Assembly: GCA_946886875.1 (NCBI GenBank)
Contig: CAMPJN010000001.1
Span: 1 to 60,229 of the forward strand
Origin: an uncultured Pseudomonas sp.
GTDB lineage: Bacteria; Pseudomonadota; Gammaproteobacteria; Pseudomonadales; Pseudomonadaceae
Length of the DNA stretch: 60,229 nucleotides
Direction: 5' to 3'
Shown: in pieces, positions 16,669 through 24,829 of the stretch
How the letters are laid out: each line of letters opens with the position of its first letter
Position numbering within the stretch: position 1 is the first letter of the stretch
Translations under genes and position numbers: made by a program
Notes under the pieces: model-generated
The model's database searches: none
The model's input: only the letters and a program-made list of their open reading frames with translations
Told to the model about the DNA's origin: nothing

Positions 16669-17012
16669 ATGTTCGTAAACACGTAGATGATCACCCCGCC
16701 CATGAAACTACCTCCTGCCATTGGTGGATAAAGCTCCACATAGCCATCCCCAATGCGCACCGCCGGCATATTTACGCCAATGAAATCGCCCTGCCTTTCA
16801 TACCGCCCGGTATAAACAGCATCGGTTACCAACTGGCTAGCGGGAACAGCAGTGCCGAACATATGGGCGGTCACGCCTGCCACATCGACCCGCAAGGGCG
16901 CGCTCCAAGCTCCACTGCCAACAGCCACGGTTTTGACCAACCGTACCGTGAAGGTGTCTGGATCGATCACCGTGCGCCCGACGGCATCCTTGACCAATAA
17001 GCCAAAACTCAT
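16665..17012 (-). CDS. Small tail-associated beta protein
   Basis: 115 residues, beta-rich (VIDPDTFTVRLVKTV, GRYERQGDFIGV, GDGYVELYP). Overlaps both neighbours by 4 bases (ATGA), which couples its translation to the gpJ-like gene before it and the 284-residue gene after it. Probably a small tail-tip accessory protein; no known family was recognised. Confidence 0.72.
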   Translation of the reverse strand: MSFGLLVKDAVGRTVIDPDTFTVRLVKTVAVGSGAWSAPLRVDVAGVTAHMFGTAVPASQLVTDAVYTGRYERQGDFIGVNMPAVRIGDGYVELYPPMAGGSFMGGVIIYVFTNI

Positions 17013-18229
17013 ACGGTCAAATCTCCCAGTTGCACGCGCAAGCGGCCCGCCCCGTCGAACACCTTGATCACATTGTCGCGGACCTCCATACGCCCGCTCG
17101 CGCTGGAACTGCTGAGGGTCAGGCCGCCGTTCTTGTCCAACACCCAGCGCGGCTGGCCGTTCGCGCCCGTCGCGCTGGACTTGATCACACCGCTGATATT
17201 GGCGTCCCCCACGCGCAGGCTGTCCACGTCCAGCATATCGGCGCGCAGCTTGCCCGCCAGGGTGGTGACCGGCTTGCCGGCGGCATCGAATAGCTTGCCG
17301 AAGGTGATCGGCCCCAGCTGCCCTTCCTGAATCGACGCCTCGCGGATGAAAGCGCTATCGATATAGACCTTGCCGTTGGCCACCATAAAGGGATGGACCT
17401 TGGAGTTCGCAACGCCAGGGCGTGCGATCCAAAAGCGGTCGGCAAGGACGGCGAAGTCGGCAGTCTTGCCGTTGTTATAGGCACCGTAGCCGGACACATA
17501 GCCGTTCACATCGAGCTTCAGCGTGTATTGCGCAGATATGCCCTGCACCAGAGCTTGCTGCTGTTCAATGGTCGAGGCGTTGCTCTCGATGCCGTTCAAC
17601 CTGGTCGCAAGGGCCTGAGCCAGCGTGCTTTCGTTGATCTTGCCGGAGAGCTTCTCCAGCAGGTAGGTGGCATCAGGAATCGGCTGTGCGAACGTGCCGT
17701 TCGGCGAATTCGGCGGCCCTTCCACCGCGGAGGTCGAAGTGAAGGTCACCCAATAGAAATAACCCGGCAGACTCAACGGATCATCGGCGTTGACCGCATC
17801 GTTGCGCACCAGGTCGCTGTAGAACAATCCGGCCTCTCGGCCGATCAGCTCGGCGTTGGCGAAATTGTCCTTGGGTGAGCGGTAGATGTTGGTGTGCGCG
17901 TGGTTGTTGTACTGCGCCTGGGGCGGCTCCCACGTGAGATGGATCATGCCAAAGAAGCTGCCATCGGCGGCGAAGCCAGTCGGCGCCGGCGGAACCGACA
18001 TGTCCGGCACAGGGAGGTTCGGGGTAAGACCGCCTTCCGGGCTGCCTGGGATCCGCAGCTTGGCGATTCCGCCATCGAGCAAATCGCGCATGGTCAGCTT
18101 GCGATCAAGCTTGTCGCCCCGCACGCCCTCCCCGGTTTCGATGATCTCGGCCATCGCGGCGAACAGCGGGCGAAGCTCGGCGGGCACCTTCGGCGGCACC
18201 GGCGGCAGTGTTGTACGTCGTGTTGTCAT
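17009..18229 (-). CDS. Tail-tip protein with gpJ-like (DUF1983) C-terminus
   Basis: 406 residues. About 75-185 resemble a fibronectin type III domain (PPAPTGFAADGSFFGMIHLTW, then an interrupted YFYWVTFTSTSAVEGP). About 190-300 match the central-fibre end of lambda gpJ: a helical stretch, then FAVLADRFWIA and GKVYIDSAFIREASI (DUF1983). The end is a beta-rich fibre segment. In siphophages this is the tip that touches the receptor; its presence in an otherwise podophage-like late operon suggests modular exchange. Start ATG 18229. Confidence 0.78.
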   Translation of the reverse strand: MTTRRTTLPPVPPKVPAELRPLFAAMAEIIETGEGVRGDKLDRKLTMRDLLDGGIAKLRIPGSPEGGLTPNLPVPDMSVPPAPTGFAADGSFFGMIHLTWEPPQAQYNNHAHTNIYRSPKDNFANAELIGREAGLFYSDLVRNDAVNADDPLSLPGYFYWVTFTSTSAVEGPPNSPNGTFAQPIPDATYLLEKLSGKINESTLAQALATRLNGIESNASTIEQQQALVQGISAQYTLKLDVNGYVSGYGAYNNGKTADFAVLADRFWIARPGVANSKVHPFMVANGKVYIDSAFIREASIQEGQLGPITFGKLFDAAGKPVTTLAGKLRADMLDVDSLRVGDANISGVIKSSATGANGQPRWVLDKNGGLTLSSSSASGRMEVRDNVIKVFDGAGRLRVQLGDLTV

Positions 18230-18249
18230 CGGTGCCTCACGGCAAGCGG

Positions 18250-19872
18250 TTAAACGATCTCGCTGGGCGAGGTTGCAATCTGAATCGACTGGACTTCACG
18301 GGTGCCCTCCACCTCGATCTCCCAGTCGCGGCTATCAGCATATCCATCAGGCAGGCGGAAGAGGTCGCGGCTTTCCGCCAAAACCTGAGTGACATTGCCG
18401 TCGGCAATGAGGCGAAGCGTTACCGGATACTCGCGGGCGATGACCTTGGCGCAGGAAAAGTTGCCAACACCTGGCGGCAACTCATGCACCTTAGAGCGCC
18501 AGCGCATGGTCAGAGGCGCGCCCTTGCCCCAAGCGGTAATGCTGTTGCCCTGGATCAGGCATAGCGTGTCGTTGTCCAAGTCGTAATAGCCGCCGGTGGC
18601 GGTGATGTCGTAGAACTCGAAACCCTCACCCGGCGTGAACGCAAAGCAGCCCCCCTGATAGAACGCCAAGTAGCGGCCGTCATATCGATAGGCATGGATT
18701 GTTTCCGGCTGCAGGGCCAGCCACTGTTCCTTAGAGATCATGCTGGCCGTCAGCAGGCGTGCCTCGCCGCCCCCGACCGCGACCAGGCCATTCGGCGATG
18801 CATAGACGGCGTATTCCCCCATATCCACCAGCGAGCGAGCCGACAGGCAAGGCTGATCCTCGTCGAGGTGGGTGTCAGCCATGCCCGCGGGAGAAGAACC
18901 GCTGATCAAATGCGGCCGGCCATTGGTGGCCACCACCAAGCCGTTGGCGATCGAGGCAACTCCCACGATGTTCTCGCTGAATGCCAGCTGATATCCCACC
19001 GGCCAGGCATGCGGCCGGTAGGCCTCGCTGAAGCACAGCGTGTTCTCGAAGTAGCCAGCCATGAAGCCACCCGGCATCGCGGTAAGACCGACCATTCGCT
19101 CGTCGGGCATATCCCATTCGAGAGAAGGGAGCGAAACGCCCATGCCTTCGCTGAACATGCTGTCGCTGTAGTCAGCAGTAGCCGCCGCGACGGTGGCCAC
19201 CTCCTGGAACACCCCCGCCGATTCGGCGCGGTAGATCCGCTTGCTGATGATGTCATGGGGACCACTCGGCACACCGGGCAGCACCAGCTTCACCGCGCCC
19301 CCCGCCGGCGCGCCCTCGACCATGTCCCAACGGATGACCGCTGTGCTCGCTGGGCTGGGCGGTCCCTCTTCGCCGAAGCGACTGATCAGCGTCACAACAT
19401 AGGAGGCCTGAACCGCCGTCAGCGGGTGCTTGTCCACCGTCACCCGATCCGTTGGTGCGGTGGCGATCGGCGCAGAGGCCGGCGCCGGAATGCCCAGGCG
19501 AAAACTGCTGCTCGGGTACGGCTGGTTACCGCTGGTGATCTGGCTGATGCCCCCCATTCTGGGATAGCCGTCGCCAGTCCAGTAAACCCGGCCCCAGGCA
19601 TCTGCGGCGAGCTGCGACTTGACCACATGGGTCTTCTTGCCAGCGCCCCAGATCATCCAATAGCCGGCGCCCCCATTGCCGTTCGGGTATCGGTATAGCG
19701 ATGCAGGTGCGATGACGTTGGGCAATCCAAGGATCGGTCCCGGCGCGCGCTCTGGTTTCAGCGTGCCGCGGCGCAGATACAGGTTGCGGGCGATCTGGGC
19801 GTTCTGCTCAGGCAACAGGCGCTCATCGACAATCGGCATTTCTCCGCGGAATGCGGCATAGGCCAGCTTCAT
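18250..19872 (-). CDS. Large tail / head-completion structural protein
   Basis: 540 residues, beta-rich throughout, with repeated short segments of the form xVVATNGRPHLIS, YAVYASPNGLVAVGG and IHAYRYDGRYLAFY that suggest a propeller-like fold. Podophages carry proteins of this size and style as tail-tube or DNA-stabilisation components; that function is inferred. The start codon overlaps the endolysin stop (19869-19872). Confidence 0.75.
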   Translation of the reverse strand: MKLAYAAFRGEMPIVDERLLPEQNAQIARNLYLRRGTLKPERAPGPILGLPNVIAPASLYRYPNGNGGAGYWMIWGAGKKTHVVKSQLAADAWGRVYWTGDGYPRMGGISQITSGNQPYPSSSFRLGIPAPASAPIATAPTDRVTVDKHPLTAVQASYVVTLISRFGEEGPPSPASTAVIRWDMVEGAPAGGAVKLVLPGVPSGPHDIISKRIYRAESAGVFQEVATVAAATADYSDSMFSEGMGVSLPSLEWDMPDERMVGLTAMPGGFMAGYFENTLCFSEAYRPHAWPVGYQLAFSENIVGVASIANGLVVATNGRPHLISGSSPAGMADTHLDEDQPCLSARSLVDMGEYAVYASPNGLVAVGGGEARLLTASMISKEQWLALQPETIHAYRYDGRYLAFYQGGCFAFTPGEGFEFYDITATGGYYDLDNDTLCLIQGNSITAWGKGAPLTMRWRSKVHELPPGVGNFSCAKVIAREYPVTLRLIADGNVTQVLAESRDLFRLPDGYADSRDWEIEVEGTREVQSIQIATSPSEIV

Positions 19873-20408
19873 GCTGCAATCTCCCCGCCGCGGGTACTGA
19901 ACACAGCCAGCAGATCGCCAGCCTCACGCTGCTCGGCGGCGCGCTCTTCGGCATAGATGCCCAGTAGACTGGTCAGCTTATGCTCGCGCTGGCCATACCC
20001 GGCACCGGGAAGGCTTGCCCAGATCGGCGCTGCCTTGGCAATCGCTTCGGAGATGCGACCGGCTTTGATGCATGGCAGCGCACCGCACTCGCTCAGCAGC
20101 TTGATTGCGGCCAGATCCTGAGCCTCGGGAATGAAGCGGCCCTTGAACCCATAGTTACGCACGATGGCATCCCAGGTGCCGGCGAGAAACTGATAGCGCC
20201 CGGCGGCCGTACTCTTGATGCCATACCGCGGAAGCGAGACCAGTTGGCGGGGATGCTTGCTGTAATCGGTGAAAAGCCCCCCGCCGACGATCACGTTGTA
20301 ACCGTCGTCGCTGGCCTTGATAGTCGACGTACCCTCGGACCAAGCCAGCATGTCCAGGAAGGCGAGCACGTTCACGCCGCCGGCATCAGCAGCAGAGATT
20401 TTGGCCAT
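19869..20408 (-). CDS. Lambda R-type endolysin (lytic transglycosylase)
   Basis: 179 residues, close to lambda R (158). Conserved segments include FLDMLAWSEGT (catalytic Glu25), YNVIVGGGLFTDY, STAAGRYQFL and IWASLPGAGYGQREHK. Enzymes of this family cleave the glycan MurNAc-GlcNAc bond, forming 1,6-anhydro ends, and need a holin to reach the wall. There is no signal sequence, so it should depend on the holin at 35930. It is separated from the holin and spanins by more than 15 kb of structural genes. CTGGAG lies upstream of ATG 20408. Confidence 0.9.
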   Translation of the reverse strand: MAKISAADAGGVNVLAFLDMLAWSEGTSTIKASDDGYNVIVGGGLFTDYSKHPRQLVSLPRYGIKSTAAGRYQFLAGTWDAIVRNYGFKGRFIPEAQDLAAIKLLSECGALPCIKAGRISEAIAKAAPIWASLPGAGYGQREHKLTSLLGIYAEERAAEQREAGDLLAVFSTRGGEIAA

Positions 20409-20425
20409 TTGGGTTCTCCAGATAT

Positions 20426-20450
20426 AAAAAAACCCGCTCGAGGGCGGGGG
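20426..20450 (-). terminator. Rho-independent terminator before the endolysin gene
   Basis: On the minus strand CCCGC and GCGGG pair across a short loop and are followed by seven T. It lies between the lipoprotein gene and the endolysin gene, so it would reduce endolysin expression unless late transcription is antiterminated. Confidence 0.75.
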
Positions 20451-20543
20451 CTCTTTTGGTCAGCAGCTCTATGCGGCGACCGGTTTCAGTTTCTGATTGG
20501 TGTTCAGACGGCGGATTTCACCACCAACCAACCAACCCTCACT

Positions 20544-20720
20544 CTAGTGGCGGCCCTCCTCTTGCTTGCAGTGCGCCACGTTGGCCGGTTTCGAGTACAC
20601 CTTCTCGCAGGCAATACCGGGCTGAACGCCCTTATAGGTTTCGTTCTGACCGCCGCCACAGCCCACCAGGGCGACAGCAGTCAGCGATGCGGCCAGGGCC
20701 AATTTCAGAGTTTTACGCAT
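20544..20720 (-). CDS. Small phage lipoprotein (amber-ended)
   Basis: 58 residues. MRKTLKLALAASLTAVALVGC is a lipoprotein signal peptide with lipobox LVGC (Cys21); the mature part is short and Cys-containing. GAGGTAA lies upstream of ATG 20720. The frame ends at TAG, but the same frame continues for 24 sense codons (20543-20472; GWLVGGEIRRLN, QKLKPVAA) to a second TAG at 20469-20471, with protein-like composition. This may be a recent amber mutation or stop readthrough. Function unknown: a lysis accessory or superinfection-exclusion lipoprotein are both possible. Confidence 0.7.
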   Translation of the reverse strand: MRKTLKLALAASLTAVALVGCGGGQNETYKGVQPGIACEKVYSKPANVAHCKQEEGRH

Positions 20721-20781
20721 GGTGTTACCTCACAGGTTGCGAGCGGGATATCCCGCTCATTGGTTGAAATCGAGTTGCAAT

Positions 20782-21738
20782 TCAGACAGCGGACTCCACC
20801 ACCGACCAATCCTCGCGGATTGCAAGCACGCGGCTCATGTCCATGTTCTTGCCAAAACCGTCACCCGGCTCGGTGCTATGCGGAATGGTTGGGGCAAACC
20901 CGACGATCTCGGAAATCAAACCAAGGTACAGGTGCTTATGACCCACCTTGGTCGGCCCGATCTTGTTGCCGGCGTCCTGCATCGACCAGAGTTGCAGGCT
21001 CGGCGCGCCGAAGAAGTTGACGTAGCCCTGGCCAGGTGGCGCCAGATCGAAGCTGTACTTCAGCGTCATGTCGTCGGACGCCCATGCAACGGTGAAGTCC
21101 AACCACCAGGCGACATTGGCCGCTGTCCTGGGCAGCGGCATCATTGCCAGTAGTGGCTCAAGATCAACCAGTAGCCCTCTCACGACGCTCGCCGGTAGCC
21201 GGGTGATCCGCTCGAACAGCTCCTGCTCCGTCATGTTCCAGATCGACTCGTACAGGTCGTTGTAGCGAACGATGTCCCCCGATAGCAGGGTGTCTGCGTG
21301 GTACCCGGTCACCACCATGCCGCCCCTAACCGTCACATCGCGCAACGCCTGGGAACTCAGTACCTGGGTAGTGCAGCCATGAGCCAAGAGCCAGTCGCGC
21401 AGATCATAGGCATCGTTGGCCAAGGTCGCCGCCTCCGCGATCAACACCAGCGTGGCATTACTCGGCCGCGACTCGGCCAGCAGGCAGGCCAGCAATGACG
21501 AATCAACACCGCCCGACCACAGCACCGCCAGCTCGTCGTACTTCGCCCACAGAGCAGCAGCTTCCGCCCGGCACAACGCCGCCAGATCGCCGCCCACCTC
21601 GCCCTCAGGAATCGGCTCGTAAATGCCAGACCAAAAGCCGCCCACCCGGCAGGTCGGCCGACTCCATGGACAGAGGCGGGTGATGGCGCGCGCTACCGGC
21701 CCGCTATCACGCCAGGCGCGCAGGTAGCGATAGCTCAT
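20782..21738 (-). CDS. PP-loop ATPase, asparagine-synthetase-like, among tail genes
   Basis: 318 residues. The PP-loop SGGVDSS (75-81) in the context ELAVLWSGGVDSSLLACLL marks an N-type ATP pyrophosphatase, which activates a carboxyl, carbonyl or similar group through an adenylate. A second motif, TGYHADTLLSGD, fits the synthetase-type domain of AsnB-like enzymes. No glutaminase domain is present, so it may use free ammonia or another donor. It is coupled to the 84-residue gene upstream (4-base overlap) and follows the glycine-rich adhesin, so a role in modifying the tail adhesin or a host surface molecule is possible but only inferred. Confidence 0.75.
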   Translation of the reverse strand: MSYRYLRAWRDSGPVARAITRLCPWSRPTCRVGGFWSGIYEPIPEGEVGGDLAALCRAEAAALWAKYDELAVLWSGGVDSSLLACLLAESRPSNATLVLIAEAATLANDAYDLRDWLLAHGCTTQVLSSQALRDVTVRGGMVVTGYHADTLLSGDIVRYNDLYESIWNMTEQELFERITRLPASVVRGLLVDLEPLLAMMPLPRTAANVAWWLDFTVAWASDDMTLKYSFDLAPPGQGYVNFFGAPSLQLWSMQDAGNKIGPTKVGHKHLYLGLISEIVGFAPTIPHSTEPGDGFGKNMDMSRVLAIREDWSVVESAV

Positions 21739-21989
21739 ACTTCAAACTGCCGACCAACCATGCCCAACAGTGCGGGTGGACGCGGCGCCGGTGGAGGGAA
21801 CAATTCATACAGACGACGCTCGACCAACTGACTGATGGCCGCCTTCAACTGCACCTCGGTCGCGTCGTCCGACGAGCAAATAGAACGCGGGTCGAGCACA
21901 ACCACGTCTTCACCACCGCTTTCCAGCGGAATGCTGACGCGGCAAAAGCCCAAGTCAAAATTCACTTCTAGAACACTAAAAACCGCCAT
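21735..21989 (-). CDS. Small partner of the PP-loop protein, unknown
   Basis: 84 residues. N-terminal strands (VLEVNFDLGFCRVSIPL), then a helix and a Pro-rich linker (LFPPPAPRPPALLG). It overlaps the PP-loop gene by 4 bases and starts 12 nt after the adhesin stop. Size and position are consistent with a carrier or adaptor for the PP-loop enzyme or a fibre accessory protein; not recognised. Confidence 0.68.
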   Translation of the reverse strand: MAVFSVLEVNFDLGFCRVSIPLESGGEDVVVLDPRSICSSDDATEVQLKAAISQLVERRLYELFPPPAPRPPALLGMVGRQFEV

Positions 21990-22000
21990 ATATCCTCCGA

Positions 22001-22807
22001 TTAGGCCAAAGCGCCCGAATACTTGCCCGTCCAGCCCACCAGCGTGCAGAGGCTAGAATTAACCAGCGCAGCACCGCCGGCACCGCCCACACCGCCTGCA
22101 TAGTCATCTGCGGTGCCAGAGGCTCCAGCCGTGCCGTATGCACCACCGTTACCGCCATTGCCTGCGTATGTGGGCGCAGAGCCCGAAGTTGCAGCCCCTT
22201 GTGCACCTTGCCCGCGGCCGCCCACCCCGCCCGTGTAATACGTCGTCCCTTCTTGCGCTTGATAAACAGAGCCACCACCGCCACCGCCACCGCCGCCGCC
22301 GCCACCTCTTACCGCTCCGGATGTACCCAAAATGACGGTGATAGAGCCGCTGGTAATGGTGTTGGCCTTCATCGCCGGGCCGCCGGCCGCGCCGGGATAT
22401 CCAGTGCGTCTATAGCCACCTGCACCACCTGCCCCGCCATAGCCGATAACCGCGGCGTTGATGGTAAGTTCGAGAACTGTCCCAGCGGGCCAAGTGCCCA
22501 GGTCGAGCGCCGGAAGAGACGTGGCGCTGGCAACGGCCGCAGAGGTCAGGGTGAGTTGGACGTTCAGGCGGCCGTCGTAACCAGCTGCATCGGCCGCAGT
22601 TCGTAGGTTGACGTTTGTCCCGCCCGCGATGTTCGCCATGAACGCCCATGCCTTGCCATGCAGGTTCGACATAGAAATCGCCCCCGATGCCACGCCGGCC
22701 AGCGTGCGCACACCGGAGTCGTTGAGACTGACCGCCGCCGCAGCGCTCTGCCCTCTCTCCGTGTTGAGTTGGCTAAAACTGATTGCGCCGGAACTAGGCA
22801 GCGCCAT
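22001..22807 (-). CDS. Glycine-rich tail adhesin
   Basis: 268 residues. The N-terminus (ALPSSGAISFSQLNTERG, then SGAISMSNLHGKA) is the head motif common to phage tail tip proteins of this class. The C-terminal 130 residues hold long glycine runs broken by short loops (VIGYGGAGGAGGYR, RGGGGGGGGGGGGS, AGNGGNGGAYGTAG), the pattern of polyglycine-II sandwich adhesins such as T-even gp38. The variable loops between glycine runs would contact the receptor. Overlaps the S74 fibre gene start-to-end by 14 bases, so both are co-translated. Receptor-binding function inferred. Confidence 0.8.
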   Translation of the reverse strand: MALPSSGAISFSQLNTERGQSAAAAVSLNDSGVRTLAGVASGAISMSNLHGKAWAFMANIAGGTNVNLRTAADAAGYDGRLNVQLTLTSAAVASATSLPALDLGTWPAGTVLELTINAAVIGYGGAGGAGGYRRTGYPGAAGGPAMKANTITSGSITVILGTSGAVRGGGGGGGGGGGGSVYQAQEGTTYYTGGVGGRGQGAQGAATSGSAPTYAGNGGNGGAYGTAGASGTADDYAGGVGGAGGAALVNSSLCTLVGWTGKYSGALA

Positions 22808-24551
22808 GTTTGAGTGCCTCCACTTCAGCGCCCAGCTCCTTTATTGCCTCAACCAGTAGCGGTACCAAGCGCTCGTACTTCAGGGTCAGATAGTCCTCGC
22901 CGGTCAGCGAACCGCCCGTTTCGCCGTCAATGTCAAACGGCGCGCGCTCAACCGCTTCGGGCATAACGCGCTGAACGTCCTGAGCCAGCAGACCCACCTC
23001 GGCCTTATTGCGGTCGTAGCCGAAGGTCCCGGCTAAGGCATTGGCGTTGTAGCGCACCCCACGCAGCGAGCCGACCGCCCCAAGGGCGTTGACGATTGGC
23101 CGGACGTTCTCCTTGAGACGCTCGTCCGAGTAGTAGGCCGTGATGTTGCCAGTCGCGGCGATGCTGTTGGCGACATAGAACGCTTTGGAGCCATATACCC
23201 GTACCCAGGTGGTGTCACTCATGTGAATGCCGCCACCGTAGGTGTTGTTGTACCAACCAACTGCGCCGGCGCTGCGATACCAGCCAGAAATGGGTGTATC
23301 CGGCGTCCAGTAGTCATGGGTGTGCGAGCTGGCCGCCTTAGCATTGAGCTGGGTCTGGACGCTGGAAGTCACTCCGTCCATGTAGTTCAGCTCGGTTATG
23401 GTTGCCGTCAGCCCGACCAAAGTGGTGGCAGTCGCCGCGTTGCCGGTGATGCTCACCCCTGTATAGGTACCGGACAGGCGAGCATCGGGCACGACGCCGG
23501 AGGACAGATTGGCCGCGTTGAGCGAGGTAAGGCCGGCGCCGGAGCCGTAGAAGACGCCGGTGGTCTTGATACCTGCAGAACCAATGCCGCCCTTCAGGTT
23601 GCCGGCCTGATAGACGTACACACCCTCACCGATCTGAGTGTCATGACTTGCATGCAGGCCACGTATCCAGGCCACACCGTACATGCTGGTGGGCGCAAAC
23701 GAATCATTCGCTCCTACGCCGTCGTAAGACTGCCCCATGCCCCAGATACAAGCACCCCAGGCCGCGCTGCCGCCATTACCATTGCCATATCCGCCATCGA
23801 TGCCGGTATCCACGGTCAGGTTGCCGGTCACTCGCCCACCGCCCACCGCCAGTTTCGCGTCCAGCGCCGCCTGCAGGCCGTCCACATTGGCGATCACGTG
23901 ATTGTGGCTGTCGTCGGAAACGCTAGCCACCAGGCTGACGTTGCCCGAACCGTCGAACGCCACGCTGCCCGATACGTCCCCCGTCAGGCTGATGGTTCGG
24001 GCGGCCGCCAGCTTGGTGGCTGACGCCGCGTTGGCCGTAGCATTCAGCTTCTCGGTAGCCAAGGCGTTGATCTGCCCTTGTAACTTGCCAATGGCGATGA
24101 GCACCGAATCCGTTGCAGCTGCAGCGGTAGCCGTGGCAGCTGACAGGCCAGTCAGCACCGATGCGCGCACCGCGGCAGCTAAATCCTGCCAGGACTTATC
24201 ACCCCGCCAGAACTGCCCAACTGCCCCAGCAGCAATAGCATCCTCCTTTCTGTCCATCCCCCCAGCAGTCAACCGGGCCTCAAGCAAGGTGCCGTCGGGC
24301 CATAGGTGCGCGTCGGTACCCTCTTGAGCACGCAACACCGTGAGTGTATTGCCGGCCCTGGCCGTCACCTTGACGATTTCCCAGAGTACCTCGTTGCCGT
24401 TGGCATCTAGGCCGATCAAGGTGAGCAGGAAGAACTCGCCGGCTGCCGGTACAGGCAACGCTGCAGCACTTGCCACGGAAAGAATGTCATTGCCGGCCGC
24501 AATCTCGCCGACCAGAGCAGAGGCGAAATTGTTCACATATAGCTGCCTCAT
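22794..24551 (-). CDS. Tail fibre with S74 chaperone domain
   Basis: 585 residues. N-terminal attachment region (1-120), a repetitive beta/helical shaft with Ala-rich segments, and a C-terminal peptidase S74 intramolecular chaperone beginning near SDERLKENV (about residue 473) and ending in a helical bundle. In this family the chaperone trimerises the fibre and then cuts itself off before the Ser of SDERLKEN. Final residues are a coiled coil (IKELGAEVEALKHG). Start overlaps the preceding stop (24548-24551). Confidence 0.85.
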   Translation of the reverse strand: MRQLYVNNFASALVGEIAAGNDILSVASAAALPVPAAGEFFLLTLIGLDANGNEVLWEIVKVTARAGNTLTVLRAQEGTDAHLWPDGTLLEARLTAGGMDRKEDAIAAGAVGQFWRGDKSWQDLAAAVRASVLTGLSAATATAAAATDSVLIAIGKLQGQINALATEKLNATANAASATKLAAARTISLTGDVSGSVAFDGSGNVSLVASVSDDSHNHVIANVDGLQAALDAKLAVGGGRVTGNLTVDTGIDGGYGNGNGGSAAWGACIWGMGQSYDGVGANDSFAPTSMYGVAWIRGLHASHDTQIGEGVYVYQAGNLKGGIGSAGIKTTGVFYGSGAGLTSLNAANLSSGVVPDARLSGTYTGVSITGNAATATTLVGLTATITELNYMDGVTSSVQTQLNAKAASSHTHDYWTPDTPISGWYRSAGAVGWYNNTYGGGIHMSDTTWVRVYGSKAFYVANSIAATGNITAYYSDERLKENVRPIVNALGAVGSLRGVRYNANALAGTFGYDRNKAEVGLLAQDVQRVMPEAVERAPFDIDGETGGSLTGEDYLTLKYERLVPLLVEAIKELGAEVEALKHGAA

Positions 24552-24829
24552 ACTTCACGTACCCTGCAGGTCAGTTCGTCTTCGAAAATTTCACCGCCGG
24601 CGGTCTGTACCTTGACCGTAATCTTGTAGGCCACCCCGTCGGCACCAGCACTGACCCAGATGCGTACGCGATCACCGTCGACCAGCGCCGGCACAACTGT
24701 CAGTCCCTCGACATCAACGGAGCAGGACATCACAGAGGCAACCTCATCCCCATCGTCCAGGGCCTCGGTGTAGATGATCGACTTGCTCAGCCGCTCAGAG
24801 GGCTGCTTGGTAAAGGTTCCAAGCTTCAT
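24548..24829 (-). CDS. Small tail-associated beta protein
   Basis: 93 residues with an Ig-like strand pattern (VRIWVSAGADGVAYKITVKV, then GGEIFEDELTCRVREV). Found in many phages between tail and fibre genes and usually annotated only as hypothetical. Abuts the repeat protein upstream and overlaps the fibre gene downstream, consistent with a role at the fibre attachment site. Confidence 0.72.
   Translation of the reverse strand: MKLGTFTKQPSERLSKSIIYTEALDDGDEVASVMSCSVDVEGLTVVPALVDGDRVRIWVSAGADGVAYKITVKVQTAGGEIFEDELTCRVREV

Noticed and set aside
18694..19698. 334-codon plus-strand frame
   Set aside because: Antisense of the 540-residue structural gene, no start signal, no recognisable protein pattern.
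19980..21020. 346-codon plus-strand frame across endolysin and PP-loop genes
   Set aside because: Antisense to two well-supported genes and to a terminator; no start signal.
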